Part shown: positions 1 to 8,644 of the stretch, piece after piece
Numbering within the stretch: the stretch's first letter is position 1
Layout: the number at the start of each line of letters is the position of its first letter
Source: Lachnospiraceae bacterium
Lineage (GTDB): Bacteria; Bacillota; Clostridia; Lachnospirales; Lachnospiraceae
Direction: 5' to 3'
DNA length: 64,000 bases
NCBI GenBank assembly: GCA_021203305.1
Contig: JAJQBK010000058.1
Span: 32,771 to 96,770, forward strand
Notes under the pieces: model-generated
Seen by the model: only the letters and a program-made list of their open reading frames with translations
What the model was told of the DNA's origin: nothing
Databases searched by the model: none
Program-made: the position numbers and the translations under genes

Positions 1-62
1 AGTAACGTGCCGCACAGCGAAACGAGCCGGATAAAATATGGCGGCTGACCCGACACTGAAAG

Positions 63-563
63 TCAATACTCTTTATACCCGACCTCCTGCAGCCTCGCGT
101 CCTTCTTCTGCACCGACTCCTTTAACGACGCCGAATACTCCTTCAGCCTCTGCAAAAGCTCCGGATCAGACGTGGCCAGAATCTTCGCTGCCAAAAGCCC
201 CGCGTTTGCCCCGCCATTGATGGCCACCGTTGCCACCGGAATCCCACTGGGCATCTGCACGATGGAATACAGAGAATCCCTTCCTCCCAGACTGGAGGTA
301 TGCATCGGGACACCGATCACCGGCATGGGGAAAATCGCCGCGCACATGCCCGGCAGATGGGCCGCCATGCCCGCTCCCGCGATAATCACCTTGAAGCCCT
401 TCGCCTCCGCTCCATTCGCGTACTCATAAAACACATCCGGCTCCCTGTGGGCTGAGATAATCGCTATCTCATAGGAGATTCCCAGCTGCTCCAGAATGTC
501 CGCCGCCTTCGCCATCACGGGCATATCCGAGTCGCTGCCCATCACAATTCCAACCTGTGCCAT
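63..563 (-). CDS. purE: N5-carboxyaminoimidazole ribonucleotide mutase
   Basis: Class I PurE, a cytosolic enzyme of de novo purine synthesis that moves the carboxylate of N5-CAIR to give CAIR. The 166 residues match the usual bacterial length. GSDSDMP (residues 9-15) and SAHREPD (37-43) are the family's phosphate and active-site loops. The ATG has a GGAGG upstream, and a TATAAT-like -10 lies at about 586-591. Transcription runs leftwards towards the window edge, so any purK or other pur partner would lie outside the window. Identification is secure. Confidence 0.95.
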   Translation of the reverse strand: MAQVGIVMGSDSDMPVMAKAADILEQLGISYEIAIISAHREPDVFYEYANGAEAKGFKVIIAGAGMAAHLPGMCAAIFPMPVIGVPMHTSSLGGRDSLYSIVQMPSGIPVATVAINGGANAGLLAAKILATSDPELLQRLKEYSASLKESVQKKDARLQEVGYKEY

Positions 564-631
564 TGCTCATCCTCCTGCTGCATATATTATAGTAAATTAA
601 CATGTCCGCTGACGTGGACATCACAAAGCAT

Positions 632-735
632 AAAAGCCGATTGCTTCGGTTTTCGCTTCGCTGCGGTCCACGCTAATCAGATGTCCCCCGGACATCCGGC
701 GCCTCCCGCATTCACTGCCCGTATTCGCATCCGCC
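632..735 (-). other. Hairpin-rich gap between the 106-aa membrane gene and purE
   Basis: This gap of about 180 bases holds a stem CCGA/TCGG followed by a short U run (about 640-655, read on the minus strand), which could be a weak terminator. It also holds a GATGTCC/GGACATC hairpin (about 680-697). Another GTCC/GGAC inverted repeat (about 602-622) lies just upstream of the purE -10 and could be an operator. No gene is seen. Confidence 0.3.
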
Positions 736-748
736 CTGCTGCCGCTGT

Positions 749-1069
749 TCAGGCCAGCCCCGCGTTAAAAATCCACGTCAGGCTCGCCAATGCCGCCAGA
801 TTACAGACAATCCCAATCCAGCCAAAACGGTGAAACTGCTCCCCATCAGAGATACAGATCAGCGACATAATCAGCCCCGCTACCGACAGCACCATCATCA
901 GGAAGGCCGCGAAGCCCATGGACAGGGTAGCCTCCCCGCGCATGGAAAAGGTCCGGTACATCAAAAGCATCAGCCCCGATACGTTGATCAGGCCGAACGT
1001 AAAGCCCAGAATCCCGGAAGACTTATGGGTCTTTACCACATATTTGAATTTTCTTTTTACCTTCTTCAT
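749..1069 (-). CDS. Small membrane protein of unknown function (DUF6142-like)
   Basis: A 106-residue protein with a basic N-terminus (MKKVKRKFK) and three predicted membrane segments (about residues 20-40, 48-70 and 82-103). It resembles small conserved Lachnospiraceae membrane proteins of the DUF6142 type, an assignment made from memory of the family pattern and not from a search. It starts four bases after the stop of the 50-residue membrane ORF upstream, so the two are probably translated as a pair. No function can be assigned. Confidence 0.6.
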   Translation of the reverse strand: MKKVKRKFKYVVKTHKSSGILGFTFGLINVSGLMLLMYRTFSMRGEATLSMGFAAFLMMVLSVAGLIMSLICISDGEQFHRFGWIGIVCNLAALASLTWIFNAGLA

Positions 1070-1072
1070 TTT

Positions 1073-1225
1073 TTAAAATATCAGCTTATTCCGCTCCTTT
1101 AACAGCTTTCCGCCGCCCACGATCATCAGAATACCGCCGGCCACGCCCACCACAATAGTGACGACCCCAACGATAATGCTCATATTTCCGACAAAGGACA
1201 TGATTTTATGAATTTTTTCCTGCAT
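1073..1225 (-). CDS. 50-residue single-span membrane protein
   Basis: A short ORF of 50 codons starting MQEKIHKIMSF with a strong AGGAGGT eight bases before its ATG. Residues 16-39 form one hydrophobic, Gly/Val/Ile-rich membrane helix with GGILMIVGGG, followed by a basic tail (KLLKERNK). It ends four bases before the ATG of the 106-residue membrane protein, so the two form a pair between pyrE and purE. The good ribosome binding site and tight spacing support a real gene. The function is unknown. Confidence 0.65.
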   Translation of the reverse strand: MQEKIHKIMSFVGNMSIIVGVVTIVVGVAGGILMIVGGGKLLKERNKLIF

Positions 1226-1261
1226 TTTGCACCTCCTGACATTATATTTTTTCTTATCTTC

Positions 1262-1936
1262 TCAGGCGCCATACTGCGCATAATAAGCGTCCAGCGCGGC
1301 CTTGATGGTTTCGTCTATTATGACCTGTCCCCTGTAAGGCCGGTTATACAGATACTCCGTCACCTCCGCCATAGTGACGATGGCCCGGGCCTCGATTCCG
1401 TATTTTTCCTTAATCTCCTGCAGGGCGCTGACCTGGCCGTCCCTTCCCTTCTCCATGCGGTTTAAGGACACCATCAGGCCCTTCACCTCCACATCCGCCT
1501 GGGCCTTCAAAATCGGGTAGGTCTCCTCGATGGATTTGCCGGAGGTAGTCACATCCTCAATGATCACCACCCGGTCGCCGTCCTTCAGGGCACTGCCCAG
1601 CAGAATACCGGTATCCCCGTGGTCCTTGACCTCCTTGCGGTTGGAGCAGTAACGGATTTCCTTCCCATACAGCTGCGAATAAGCGATGACCGTGGCCACA
1701 GACAGAGGAATCCCCTTGTAGGCCGGTCCGAACAACACATCAAAATCATCCCCGAAATTCTCATGAATCGCTCTCGCGTAATACTCTCCCAGCTTCTGCA
1801 GCTGGACGCCGGTCACATAAGCCCCCGCGTTCATAAAAAAGGGGCTCTTCCTGCCGCTCTTCAAGGTAAACTCACCGAACCTGAGCACATGAGAGTCCAC
1901 CATAAACCCGATAAAATCCTGCTTGTACTGTTCCAC
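1262..1936 (-). CDS. pyrE: Orotate phosphoribosyltransferase
   Basis: Joins orotate and PRPP to make OMP in de novo pyrimidine synthesis. The PRPP loop VVIIEDVTTSGKS is present, as are the family features FTLKSGRKSPFF and GPAYKGIPL. I chose the GTG start at 1936 (VEQYKQDF) because GGGAGG stands seven bases upstream, the length of 224 residues fits the family, and a promoter lies inside the 32-codon upstream extension. The stop is followed by the small membrane gene pair. pyrF is about 6 kb away, so the pyr genes are scattered. Confidence 0.95.
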   Translation of the reverse strand: MEQYKQDFIGFMVDSHVLRFGEFTLKSGRKSPFFMNAGAYVTGVQLQKLGEYYARAIHENFGDDFDVLFGPAYKGIPLSVATVIAYSQLYGKEIRYCSNRKEVKDHGDTGILLGSALKDGDRVVIIEDVTTSGKSIEETYPILKAQADVEVKGLMVSLNRMEKGRDGQVSALQEIKEKYGIEARAIVTMAEVTEYLYNRPYRGQVIIDETIKAALDAYYAQYGA

Positions 1937-1982
1937 TTTTCTTCCTCCCGACTTTGAATATCGCGTTGCTTCTGACTGTTCG

Positions 1983-2011
1983 ATCTTACCATATTTAATG
2001 TATATTTTCAA
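1983..2011 (-). promoter_or_regulatory. Sigma-A type promoter of pyrE
   Basis: TTGAAA (2006-2011) and TAAGAT (1983-1988) on the minus strand, separated by 17 bases. It lies about 47 bases upstream of the GTG start, inside the longer ORF reading, which supports the shorter PyrE start. Confidence 0.6.
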
Positions 2012-2059
2012 TCTGAAAAACAGCTTACGCACACGAAACAGTAATCAACCTGACGTTGC

Positions 2060-2272
2060 TCACGGCGTAAACGGACTATAGTGGGTCGGTTCCGGAATCT
2101 CTCTTCCCAGCAATCCTGCTGTTTCAATCCATTCAGAAATAATAATCTGAGCGTTTTCTACAGCCTCCTGCGGCGTCTTTCCGTCTGACATGCACCCCGG
2201 AAGATCCGGAACAGAAACTATATAACATTGATCCTCTTCTGACCATGATACAATCATAGAATATCTCATCAT
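2060..2272 (-). CDS. hicB: HicB-type antitoxin
   Basis: A 70-residue HicB-fold protein with the typical start YSMIVSWSEEDQCYIVSVPDLPGC and a following helix (EAVENAQIIISEWIE). It lacks a long C-terminal DNA-binding domain, so it is the short form. It follows hicA by 11 bases, giving the toxin-first order of type II HicAB modules. HicB neutralises HicA by direct binding and usually represses the operon. Confidence 0.85.
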   Translation of the reverse strand: MMRYSMIVSWSEEDQCYIVSVPDLPGCMSDGKTPQEAVENAQIIISEWIETAGLLGREIPEPTHYSPFTP

Positions 2273-2283
2273 ATTTCATCCTC

Positions 2284-2520
2284 CTAGATTCCATATTTTT
2301 CAAAAAAAATCCGGATTTGCTTCACCTGATATGCCTTCACCATGCTGCCTGCGGGCTGAATATTAATAATCTCCGGAATATCGTTGCGCCAATAAATAAA
2401 ATGATCCCCTTTAACTCTGAAAGAAAACCCCATTATTTTTAACAGCCTTTGCAGATCGGCAAATCTAATGTTATTGTTCTTTCTACCGCTCATTACATCA
2501 GCATATGTATCCCTCGCCAC
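2284..2520 (-). CDS. hicA: HicA-type mRNA interferase toxin
   Basis: HicA folds like a double-stranded RNA-binding domain and cleaves mRNA. The hallmarks GFSFRVKGDHFIYWR, with the catalytic His of the GDH motif, are present at about residues 31-45. The GTG start (MARDTYAD) lies ten bases after AAAGGAG; a later ATG (MSGRKNNN) is an alternative. The full 78-residue length suggests an intact toxin. hicB follows directly. Confidence 0.8.
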   Translation of the reverse strand: MARDTYADVMSGRKNNNIRFADLQRLLKIMGFSFRVKGDHFIYWRNDIPEIINIQPAGSMVKAYQVKQIRIFFEKYGI

Positions 2521-2591
2521 CTGTATTCGTCTCCTTTCATTCTAACATTCTACGAAAGATTTGCAAGTCAAATATGTCCATATAAACAGAA

Positions 2592-2627
2592 ATAAGCATA
2601 CCGCCGTTACCGGCAAAATATGCTTAT
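2592..2627 (-). terminator. Terminator of pyk
   Basis: Stem AAGCATA/TATGCTT with an inner GCCG/CGGC pairing and a U-rich tail on the minus strand, about 100 bases after the pyk stop. It also separates pyk from hicA. Confidence 0.6.
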
Positions 2628-2727
2628 CTCTTTCTCTTTCGTATATGAAAATGTCCGGACCATACAGGTCAGAATTCTCAATGTGACCGTAAAATCACAC
2701 CCGGAACCTAAAATTCGTTACTTCTCC

Positions 2728-4140
2728 TTAAACCTCCTCCACCTTGATGGTATTGGTATTGCCCTTTCTGCCGCCGATCTGGCCGCCGGTCAGCACCACA
2801 TTGTCGCCCTTCTGCAGATGGAAGGTTTCCTTCGCCTTCAGCATGGCAAAATAGAACATCACGTCCATGGAGGTGACCTCCTCGCAGAGCACCGGCGTCA
2901 CGCCCCAGCTTAAGTTCAGCTTGCGCCACACGCTCTCGGAGGTGGTCATGCCCAGGATGTCCACCGGGCAGCGGAAACGGCTGACCAGGCGGGCGGTTCT
3001 GCCGCTCAGGGAGTTGACCACAATGGCCTTCGCCCCCACATCGATGGCCATGGCGGCCGTGGCGTGGGAGATGGCGTCCAGATTATTCTGTGCCTCAAAG
3101 TCGGTCTTATAAAAAAGGCTCTTATAATTGATCTGCTTCTCCGTGTACTCCGCGATTTCCGCCATGGTTTTCACGGCCTTCACCGGGTATTTGCCCGCGG
3201 CGGTCTCGCCGGAAAGCATGATGGCGGAGGTGCCGTCATAGACAGCGTTAGCCACATCGGAGAGCTCCGCCCTGGTGGGACGGGGATTCTGAATCATGCT
3301 CTCCAGCATCTCTGTCGCGGTGATAACCCGGCTGCCCAGCATACGGCACTTGTTGATCAGATATTTCTGCACGGAGGGCACCTCCACGCCGGGAATTTCC
3401 ACGCCCAGGTCGCCTCTGGCCACCATAACGCCGTCGGCCACCTCGCAGATGGCGTCCACATTGTCCACACCGGAACGGTTCTCAAACTTGGCCACGATCT
3501 CCACATGCTTGCCGCCGTGGGCATTCAGGAAGTTGCGCAGATCGGTCACATCTTTTTTATTGGAAACAAAGGAGGCTGCCACAAAATCCACATCCTTCTC
3601 AATGCCAAAGAGGATATCCGCCTTGTCCTGCTCGCTGAGATAGTCGTGATCCATGACCTTATTGGGGAAATTCATGCTCTTGCGGTCGCTTAAAACTCCG
3701 CCCGCCATGACCTTACAGACTGCGTCCTTCCCCTGGATTTCCTGCACCTCCAGGATAATCAGGCCGTTATTCACCAGCACCGTATCGCCGGGCTTTAAGT
3801 TCTCCGCCAGCTTATCGTAGGTCACGGAAACTTTTGTCTCATCCCCCACCACGTCCTCGCTTGTCAGGGTAAACAGATCGCCCTCCTTCAGGGTCACCTT
3901 CCCGTTTTCAAAGGTCTTAATCCGGTACTCCGGCCCCTTGGTGTCCAGCATGATGGCGATGGGCAGCCCCAGCTTCTCCCGCACCTTCTTGATCAGCGCG
4001 ATGGTCTCTCCATGCCCCTCATGGGTGCCGTGGGAAAAATTCAGCCTGGCCACATTCATGCCGGCAAGACACATGTCGGTCAGCACCTGCTCGTTGTTGC
4101 TGGCCGGTCCGATGGTACAGATAATCTTTGTTTTACGCAT
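2728..4140 (-). CDS. pyk: Pyruvate kinase
   Basis: Converts phosphoenolpyruvate and ADP to pyruvate and ATP, the last step of glycolysis. The 470 residues correspond to the A, B and C domains without the extra C-terminal PEP-utiliser domain of Bacillus-type enzymes. Visible motifs: KIICTIGPAS at the start, LNFSHGTHEGH, the B domain after VMLDTKGPE-like IMLDTKGPEYR, EIVAKFENRSGVDN with the catalytic Lys, and GVMVARGDLGVE. I chose the ATG at 4140 (MRKTK) because GGAG lies five bases upstream; an ATG six codons earlier lacks this. It is probably monocistronic. Confidence 0.97.
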   Translation of the reverse strand: MRKTKIICTIGPASNNEQVLTDMCLAGMNVARLNFSHGTHEGHGETIALIKKVREKLGLPIAIMLDTKGPEYRIKTFENGKVTLKEGDLFTLTSEDVVGDETKVSVTYDKLAENLKPGDTVLVNNGLIILEVQEIQGKDAVCKVMAGGVLSDRKSMNFPNKVMDHDYLSEQDKADILFGIEKDVDFVAASFVSNKKDVTDLRNFLNAHGGKHVEIVAKFENRSGVDNVDAICEVADGVMVARGDLGVEIPGVEVPSVQKYLINKCRMLGSRVITATEMLESMIQNPRPTRAELSDVANAVYDGTSAIMLSGETAAGKYPVKAVKTMAEIAEYTEKQINYKSLFYKTDFEAQNNLDAISHATAAMAIDVGAKAIVVNSLSGRTARLVSRFRCPVDILGMTTSESVWRKLNLSWGVTPVLCEEVTSMDVMFYFAMLKAKETFHLQKGDNVVLTGGQIGGRKGNTNTIKVEEV

Positions 4141-4263
4141 AGCCGCTCCTTTGTTCATCGTCTCAGATTTTTTCTTATTCTAGCATAGTATTTCCGGTTT
4201 TGCCATAAAAAGCGCGTAAAACGGGAATATTTTTTACATAAAAAGCTGCTGTTTACCCGGCGA

Positions 4264-4836
4264 TTACTTACTCAGCCTGTCATATAATACAGTTTCCTCC
4301 TGAGAAGCGATTTTAATTTTCTTTTTATATAACAGGGTCCACGAAGCCTGATTATTGGCGTAATCCATACTCAATTTTGGAAAAAAAGATCTGCAAAAAT
4401 AATCCTCACCTTGAGATCTTGATAAAAACAGGTATAATATTCTGCCCATTATCTCATTTTCAAGCAGAAAATCTGCCTCAATTTTGGAGTATGCATTTGC
4501 GTTTTTGCGATACTTGAAAATCGTGTCATTTCGGTCTATCATTTCCTCCAATACCGGGAGATAAAGGATACGATCTGTAATTTTCCCATAAAAACTTGAT
4601 GCCTCAATTTGGTTTTGACTGATTTCCCCGGCCGCGATTTTATCAAATATAATTTTTCGGTCTTTGCGCAGCTTAGGTATATCAGTTAAGTATTGCAGGC
4701 CCATAAGATGGTAGCAGTCACGTTTGTCGAAAGAAATGTTAATCCACATAGCTGTACCCTTCCTGCCAATCATAATTTCATATCTGGTGTCCAAAAGGGC
4801 TTGAAATGCTGTTACCGATTTGTAAATGTCCTGCAT
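4264..4836 (-). CDS. PBECR4-domain protein
   Basis: A 190-residue protein that starts with a pattern typical of the PBECR4 family (phage-barnase-EndoU-ColicinE5/D-RelE-like nuclease): an N-terminal helix with FQALLDTRYEIMIGRKG, then FDKRDCYHLMGLQYLTDI with a conserved His and Asp, and a C-terminal strand region (ASWTLLYKKKIKI). Codon use is more AT-rich than its neighbours, suggesting transfer. Catalytic activity is known only by family inference. It follows a candidate RNA gene with its own terminator; no partner antitoxin is obvious. Confidence 0.65.
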   Translation of the reverse strand: MQDIYKSVTAFQALLDTRYEIMIGRKGTAMWINISFDKRDCYHLMGLQYLTDIPKLRKDRKIIFDKIAAGEISQNQIEASSFYGKITDRILYLPVLEEMIDRNDTIFKYRKNANAYSKIEADFLLENEIMGRILYLFLSRSQGEDYFCRSFFPKLSMDYANNQASWTLLYKKKIKIASQEETVLYDRLSK

Positions 4837-4872
4837 GGCTTTTGTCTTTTCCTTATATTTTTAGTATATAGA

Positions 4873-5040
4873 CAGAAAGAAAGGCCCTGCTTTCACAGAG
4901 CCTTCCGACATTTTCTTTCGACTGCCACATGACCTCTATCCAGATTGCGGTAAATGTCAAACCCTTATAAAGCTCGTAAGGCACTGCATTCTGGAACAAC
5001 ACCTTACTTTTTCGCTTGACAGACACTCTGGTTGCCTGTC
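4873..5040 (-). ncRNA. Candidate structured small RNA or leader RNA
   Basis: A stand-alone transcription unit between the amino-acid binding protein and the PBECR4 gene. A promoter lies just upstream, and at the 3' end there is a strong stem (AAGGC..CTG/CAG..GCCTT) followed by a U-rich run. In between, self-complementary parts are seen: GACAG/CUGUC, GUAAGG/CCUUAC and GACAUUU/AAAUGUC, and the extreme 5' GACAG can also pair with the final CUGUC. I cannot match it to 6S, SRP, T-box or a known riboswitch. It might be a trans-acting RNA or an attenuator for the PBECR4 gene 37 bases downstream. Confidence 0.5.
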
Positions 5041-5049
5041 GTTGATATT

Positions 5050-5078
5050 ATATTACAATCATTTAAAAAATATGTCAA
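5050..5078 (-). promoter_or_regulatory. Promoter of the candidate small RNA
   Basis: TTGACA (5073-5078) with a T/A-rich 17-base spacer and TAATAT (5050-5055); TATAAT three bases further on is an alternative -10. It points towards the candidate RNA and lies in the gap after the binding-protein stop. Confidence 0.55.
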
Positions 5079-5104
5079 GGAAAATCCGTTATACTGCTAC
5101 AGAC

Positions 5105-5998
5105 CTACTCCTGCGTAATATCGCTTCCAAAATACTGAATGGAAATCTCGGAGAGCGTCCCATTTTCAGAGATGGTCGCGATGGCCTCGTTGATGGCCTC
5201 CCTCAAGGAAGCGGAGTCATCGCCCTTTCTGGTGGGAATCACCACGTTGGAGGCCTCCTCAGTCAGCGCCACGATCTTTAACTCCGCGTCCGGATGGACA
5301 TCCATATAATCATAATAGGATACCTCCGCGTTCAGAGTCGCGTCCACACGGCCGGAAAGCACCAGCTCCAGCGTCTCATCCAGACTGTCCACACCGGTCA
5401 CCTCCGCGCCGTAGCTCTCCGCCAGATCCATATAGGTGCTGGCGATGCTGTTGGCGGTGGTCTTTCCGTCCAGATCCTCAAAGGAGGTGATGTCCTCATT
5501 GTCCGAGCGCACAATCAGAGCCGTGCGGATGTAGGCATAGGGGTCAGTGAAATCATATTTCTCCGCCCGTTCCTCAGTGTACTCCACACCGTTGGCCACA
5601 AGATCATATCGTCCCGCGTCCAGACCGGCCAGCAGGCTGTCCCAGTCGCCCTCAATGAAGGTGACCTCCACGCCAAGCTCCGCGGCGATGGCCCGGGCGA
5701 CGTCCGCGTCAAAGCCCACCAGATTGTCGTCCTCATCATGATAGCTCCAGGGAGCCCAGTTGCCCTCCAGGGCGACGATAATCTCTCCCGCTTCCAGTAT
5801 GGAAGCCAGCTGGTCGTCCGCAGCCTCAGCTGTTTCGTCCACAGTCTCCTCTGCCTCCTGCGCGGTTTCATCCGCGGTTTCCTCACCAGTCTCCGCTTCC
5901 GCGCTCCCGCTTTCCGAGCTGCCGGAACTGCCGCAGCCCACCAGGACTCCCATGGTCATCGCTGACGCCAGGAAAAGTGCCAGAATTTTCTTTTTCAT
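5105..5998 (-). CDS. Amino-acid ABC transporter substrate-binding lipoprotein
   Basis: Family 3 solute-binding protein (SBP_bac_3). The signal peptide ends in the lipobox LVGC with Cys22, followed by a Ser/Glu/Ala/Thr-rich acidic linker (about 23-68). The two-lobed domain follows, with [24 protein letters not shown], a typical polar amino-acid binder start. I chose the ATG at 5998 (MKKKILALF), which has AGGAGG six bases upstream. It is the last gene of a three-gene minus-strand transporter set (permease, ATPase, binding protein). The substrate is probably a polar or charged amino acid; which one cannot be told. Confidence 0.9.
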   Translation of the reverse strand: MKKKILALFLASAMTMGVLVGCGSSGSSESGSAEAETGEETADETAQEAEETVDETAEAADDQLASILEAGEIIVALEGNWAPWSYHDEDDNLVGFDADVARAIAAELGVEVTFIEGDWDSLLAGLDAGRYDLVANGVEYTEERAEKYDFTDPYAYIRTALIVRSDNEDITSFEDLDGKTTANSIASTYMDLAESYGAEVTGVDSLDETLELVLSGRVDATLNAEVSYYDYMDVHPDAELKIVALTEEASNVVIPTRKGDDSASLREAINEAIATISENGTLSEISIQYFGSDITQE

Positions 5999-6097
5999 AA
6001 TGCTCCTCCTTCTAACTTTCTTCACTAATAATTACAATAAAGGTCATCTGATATCCATGCTCTCAGGAACTGTCTGTCGCCAGCGCCTTTATTATAT

Positions 6098-6826
6098 TTA
6101 TATTTTCAGGAACTCCCTGGTCCTCTCCATCTTCGGATTGGTAAAGAATTCCTTACTCTCCCCCTGCTCCACAATGCGCCCCTCCTCCATAAAAATCACC
6201 TTTCTGGAAACATCCCGGGCAAAGCTCATCTCATGGGTCACCACCAGCATGGTCATGCCCTCATTGGCCAGGTCCCGCATGACGGAAAGCACCTCCCCGA
6301 TCAGCTCCGGATCCAGGGCCGATGTGGGCTCGTCAAAAAAGATAATCTCCGGATCGGTGGCAAGTGCCCGGGCAATGGCCACCCGCTGCTGCTGTCCGCC
6401 GGACAGCTGGTATGGGTAATAATCATATCGGTCAGACAGCCCTACCTTATCCAGCATCCTTCTGCCGATCTCATCTGCCTGCGTCTTCTCCATCTTTCTG
6501 CCCACGGTCAGGCCTGTGGTCACATTCTGCAGGACTGTTTTATTTAAAAAAAGATTGTAGCTCTGGAACACAAAAGCGGTCTTCTTGCGAAGCCTGGCCA
6601 CATCCTTTTTGGAAATATGGCCCAGCTGAAATTCCTCGCCGTCAAAAATCAGCCTGCCGCTGTCCGCCGTCTCCAGAAAATTGATACAGCGCAGCAGCGT
6701 CGTCTTGCCGGAGCCGCTGGGGCCGAGCACCGCCACCACATCGCCCTTATCCACGGAAATATCCAGACCGCGGAGGACTTCCAGATCGCCGAATTTTTTG
6801 TGAATATCATGAATCTCAAGCATCAT
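6098..6826 (-). CDS. Polar amino-acid ABC transporter ATP-binding protein
   Basis: Energises the uptake system. Walker [12 protein letters not shown] (about 34-44), Q-loop FQSYNLF, signature [15 protein letters not shown] and Walker [14 protein letters not shown] are complete, and the switch His is in VVTHEM. At 242 residues it is a normal GlnQ/HisP-type subunit. Its ATG overlaps the stop of the permease gene (ATGA-type coupling), so the two are translated together. A 100-base gap with an AATAAAGG/CCTTTATT inverted repeat separates it from the binding protein and may adjust expression of the two parts. Confidence 0.95.
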   Translation of the reverse strand: MMLEIHDIHKKFGDLEVLRGLDISVDKGDVVAVLGPSGSGKTTLLRCINFLETADSGRLIFDGEEFQLGHISKKDVARLRKKTAFVFQSYNLFLNKTVLQNVTTGLTVGRKMEKTQADEIGRRMLDKVGLSDRYDYYPYQLSGGQQQRVAIARALATDPEIIFFDEPTSALDPELIGEVLSVMRDLANEGMTMLVVTHEMSFARDVSRKVIFMEEGRIVEQGESKEFFTNPKMERTREFLKI

Positions 6827-7500
6827 GTCCGGTTTCCTCCCCGGTATTTATTCAGATATTTCTCCCCCACGCTCTGCAACCAGGTCAGGACGGTGGAGAA
6901 AATCAGGTACACAAAGCCCGCCTCCATATAGAGGAGCAGCGGCTCGTAATACCTGGCGTTGACCCTCTGGGCGGTCATCATGATCTCCTGCACCGTAATG
7001 ACGGAGGCCAGGGAGGTGTCCTTCACCATGCTGATCAGGGCATTGGACAGGGATGGAAAGGCGGTCCGCATGGCCTGGGGCAGCACAATATGCCACATAA
7101 TCTGAATATAATTGAGCCCCACACAGTAGCCGGCCTCAATCTGCCCCTCGGACACGGACTCAATGGCCGCCCGCATGGTCTCTGCGCCGTAGGCGCCCTC
7201 ATTTAAGGCAAAGACCAGCACCGCCGCGGGAAAAGCGTCCAGCAAAATTCCCAGAGAGGGCAGGCCGTAAAACACCACAAACAGCTGTACCAGCAGGGGC
7301 GTTCCCCGGAAAATCCAGATATAAAATCTGGCCAGCTGCCTGAATACCGGCATATTGGCCACCTGCACCAGCGCCACCACCAGAGAAATAACCATGGCAA
7401 AGGAAAACCCCAGGATGGTCAGGGGCACCATGGTCTTCAGCGCGGCGTTCATCAGCTTGGGGAAGGCCTCCACCAGAATTTGTATCACTCGTTCATCCAT
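6823..7500 (-). CDS. Polar amino-acid ABC transporter permease
   Basis: HisM/GlnP-type inner-membrane subunit with about five membrane helices. The coupling motif with the conserved EAA...G-type loop is seen in IEAGYCVGLNYIQIMWHIVLPQAMR, and FRGTPLLVQL is characteristic of the polar amino-acid family. The start is taken as the ATG at 7500 (MDERVIQ); an in-frame GTG seven codons earlier is possible. It is the first gene of the transporter set, and a terminator separates it from pyrF. Confidence 0.9.
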   Translation of the reverse strand: MDERVIQILVEAFPKLMNAALKTMVPLTILGFSFAMVISLVVALVQVANMPVFRQLARFYIWIFRGTPLLVQLFVVFYGLPSLGILLDAFPAAVLVFALNEGAYGAETMRAAIESVSEGQIEAGYCVGLNYIQIMWHIVLPQAMRTAFPSLSNALISMVKDTSLASVITVQEIMMTAQRVNARYYEPLLLYMEAGFVYLIFSTVLTWLQSVGEKYLNKYRGGNRT

Positions 7501-7563
7501 ATATTTCCATCTTCCGCTCACAGCAAACGCAAAGAATTCCGCGCTGCAATTTCCGAATCTTCC

Positions 7564-7608
7564 AAAAACCGACGCGGATACTTCTCAAGGTACCAACGGC
7601 GGTTTTTT
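7564..7608 (-). terminator. Terminator of pyrF
   Basis: Outer stem AAAAACCG/CGGTTTTT with a 28-base imperfectly paired centre. It stands four bases after the pyrF stop and before the amino-acid permease, giving a U run on the minus strand and an A run before it. Confidence 0.6.
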
Positions 7609-7611
7609 CTG

Positions 7612-8541
7612 TTATCTGCTTTCCAGCGCCTGCTTAATATCCTCCCGCATATCCAGCACTGCCTGTCTGGAAGCCTCAGCGAAGCGCTCCGGGCCGAACT
7701 CCCTGTATTTCTCCTGCTGCCACGCGGCGATAATCCCTCTGGAGGAATTCACGATGGCTCCCAGCCCATCCTCATTAAAGAAATGCACCAGATCCGCGCC
7801 CTTCGCGCCCTGGGCTCCGTAGCCCGGCACCAGAATATAATTGCGCGGCATAATTTTACGCAGGATTTTTCCCTGCTCCGGATAGGTGGCGCCCACCACG
7901 GCGCCCACATAGCTGTAGCCGTTCTCTCCCACAAAATCGCTGCCCCACTGAGCCACCTTCTCGCCGACCCACTCATACAGGGGACGTCCATCGATCAGGC
8001 GATCCTGGAACTCTCCGCTGCTGGGATTGGATGTCTTGGCCAGAATAAACAGGCCCTTCTTCTCCTCCCTGCATACCTTCACAAAGGGAGCCACCGCGTC
8101 CGTGCCCATGTAGGGGTTAATAGTTGCAAAATCTTCATCAAATCCGTAAAATTTCTGATCTCCCACCTGAACCTTTCCAAGATGGCCTATGGCGTAAGCC
8201 TCCGAGGTGGAGCCGATATCGCCCCTCTTGATATCGCCGATCACCACCAGATCCTTCAATTTGCAGTAATCCACTGTCCTTGCGAAAGCTTTCACTCCCT
8301 CCAGGCCAAACTGCTCATACATGGCGATCTGCGGCTTCACCGCCGGCACCACATCGTAAATCGCGTCAATGATTTCCTTATTATACTGCCAGATGGCCTC
8401 CCCGGCTCCCTGAAGCGTCTCGCCGTACTCCACGAATGCGCTCTTTTGAATCTGCTCCGGAATAAATTTCAGCATCGGGTCCAGCCCAACCACAATGGGC
8501 GCCTGGGTCTTTTTGATTTTGGAGATGAGTTTGTCAATCAT
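7612..8541 (-). CDS. pyrF: Orotidine-5'-phosphate decarboxylase (long type)
   Basis: Makes UMP from OMP. The 309 residues are of the long PyrF subfamily (type 2) common in Clostridia and actinobacteria, not the 230-residue type. IVVGLDPMLKF at the start and VIGDIKRGDIGST, with the catalytic Asp/Lys/Asp set, are clear; the end has LVPGYGAQGA for phosphate binding. The ATG is preceded by AAGGA. It has its own promoter and terminator, so it appears to be a single-gene unit. Confidence 0.95.
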   Translation of the reverse strand: MIDKLISKIKKTQAPIVVGLDPMLKFIPEQIQKSAFVEYGETLQGAGEAIWQYNKEIIDAIYDVVPAVKPQIAMYEQFGLEGVKAFARTVDYCKLKDLVVIGDIKRGDIGSTSEAYAIGHLGKVQVGDQKFYGFDEDFATINPYMGTDAVAPFVKVCREEKKGLFILAKTSNPSSGEFQDRLIDGRPLYEWVGEKVAQWGSDFVGENGYSYVGAVVGATYPEQGKILRKIMPRNYILVPGYGAQGAKGADLVHFFNEDGLGAIVNSSRGIIAAWQQEKYREFGPERFAEASRQAVLDMREDIKQALESR

Positions 8542-8644
8542 AGGGGGTCCTTTCTTTCAAAATTGTCAGACACTGTCGCTTCCTGCGCACGCGCAAAAGC
8601 ATCCGGCCCGATCAAAAGAAGCTGCCGCGTCCGTGCCGGATATG

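Noticed and set aside
3064..3693. 209-codon plus-strand ORF
   Set aside because: It is antisense to pyk, whose protein is conserved over its full length; the ORF has no family features and arises from GC-rich codon use.
4873..5040. 6S RNA, SRP RNA or T-box
   Set aside because: No SRP GGAA-type apical motif, no T-box GGUGG antiterminator word, and I cannot draw the 6S closed-bubble structure with confidence; left as an unnamed RNA candidate.
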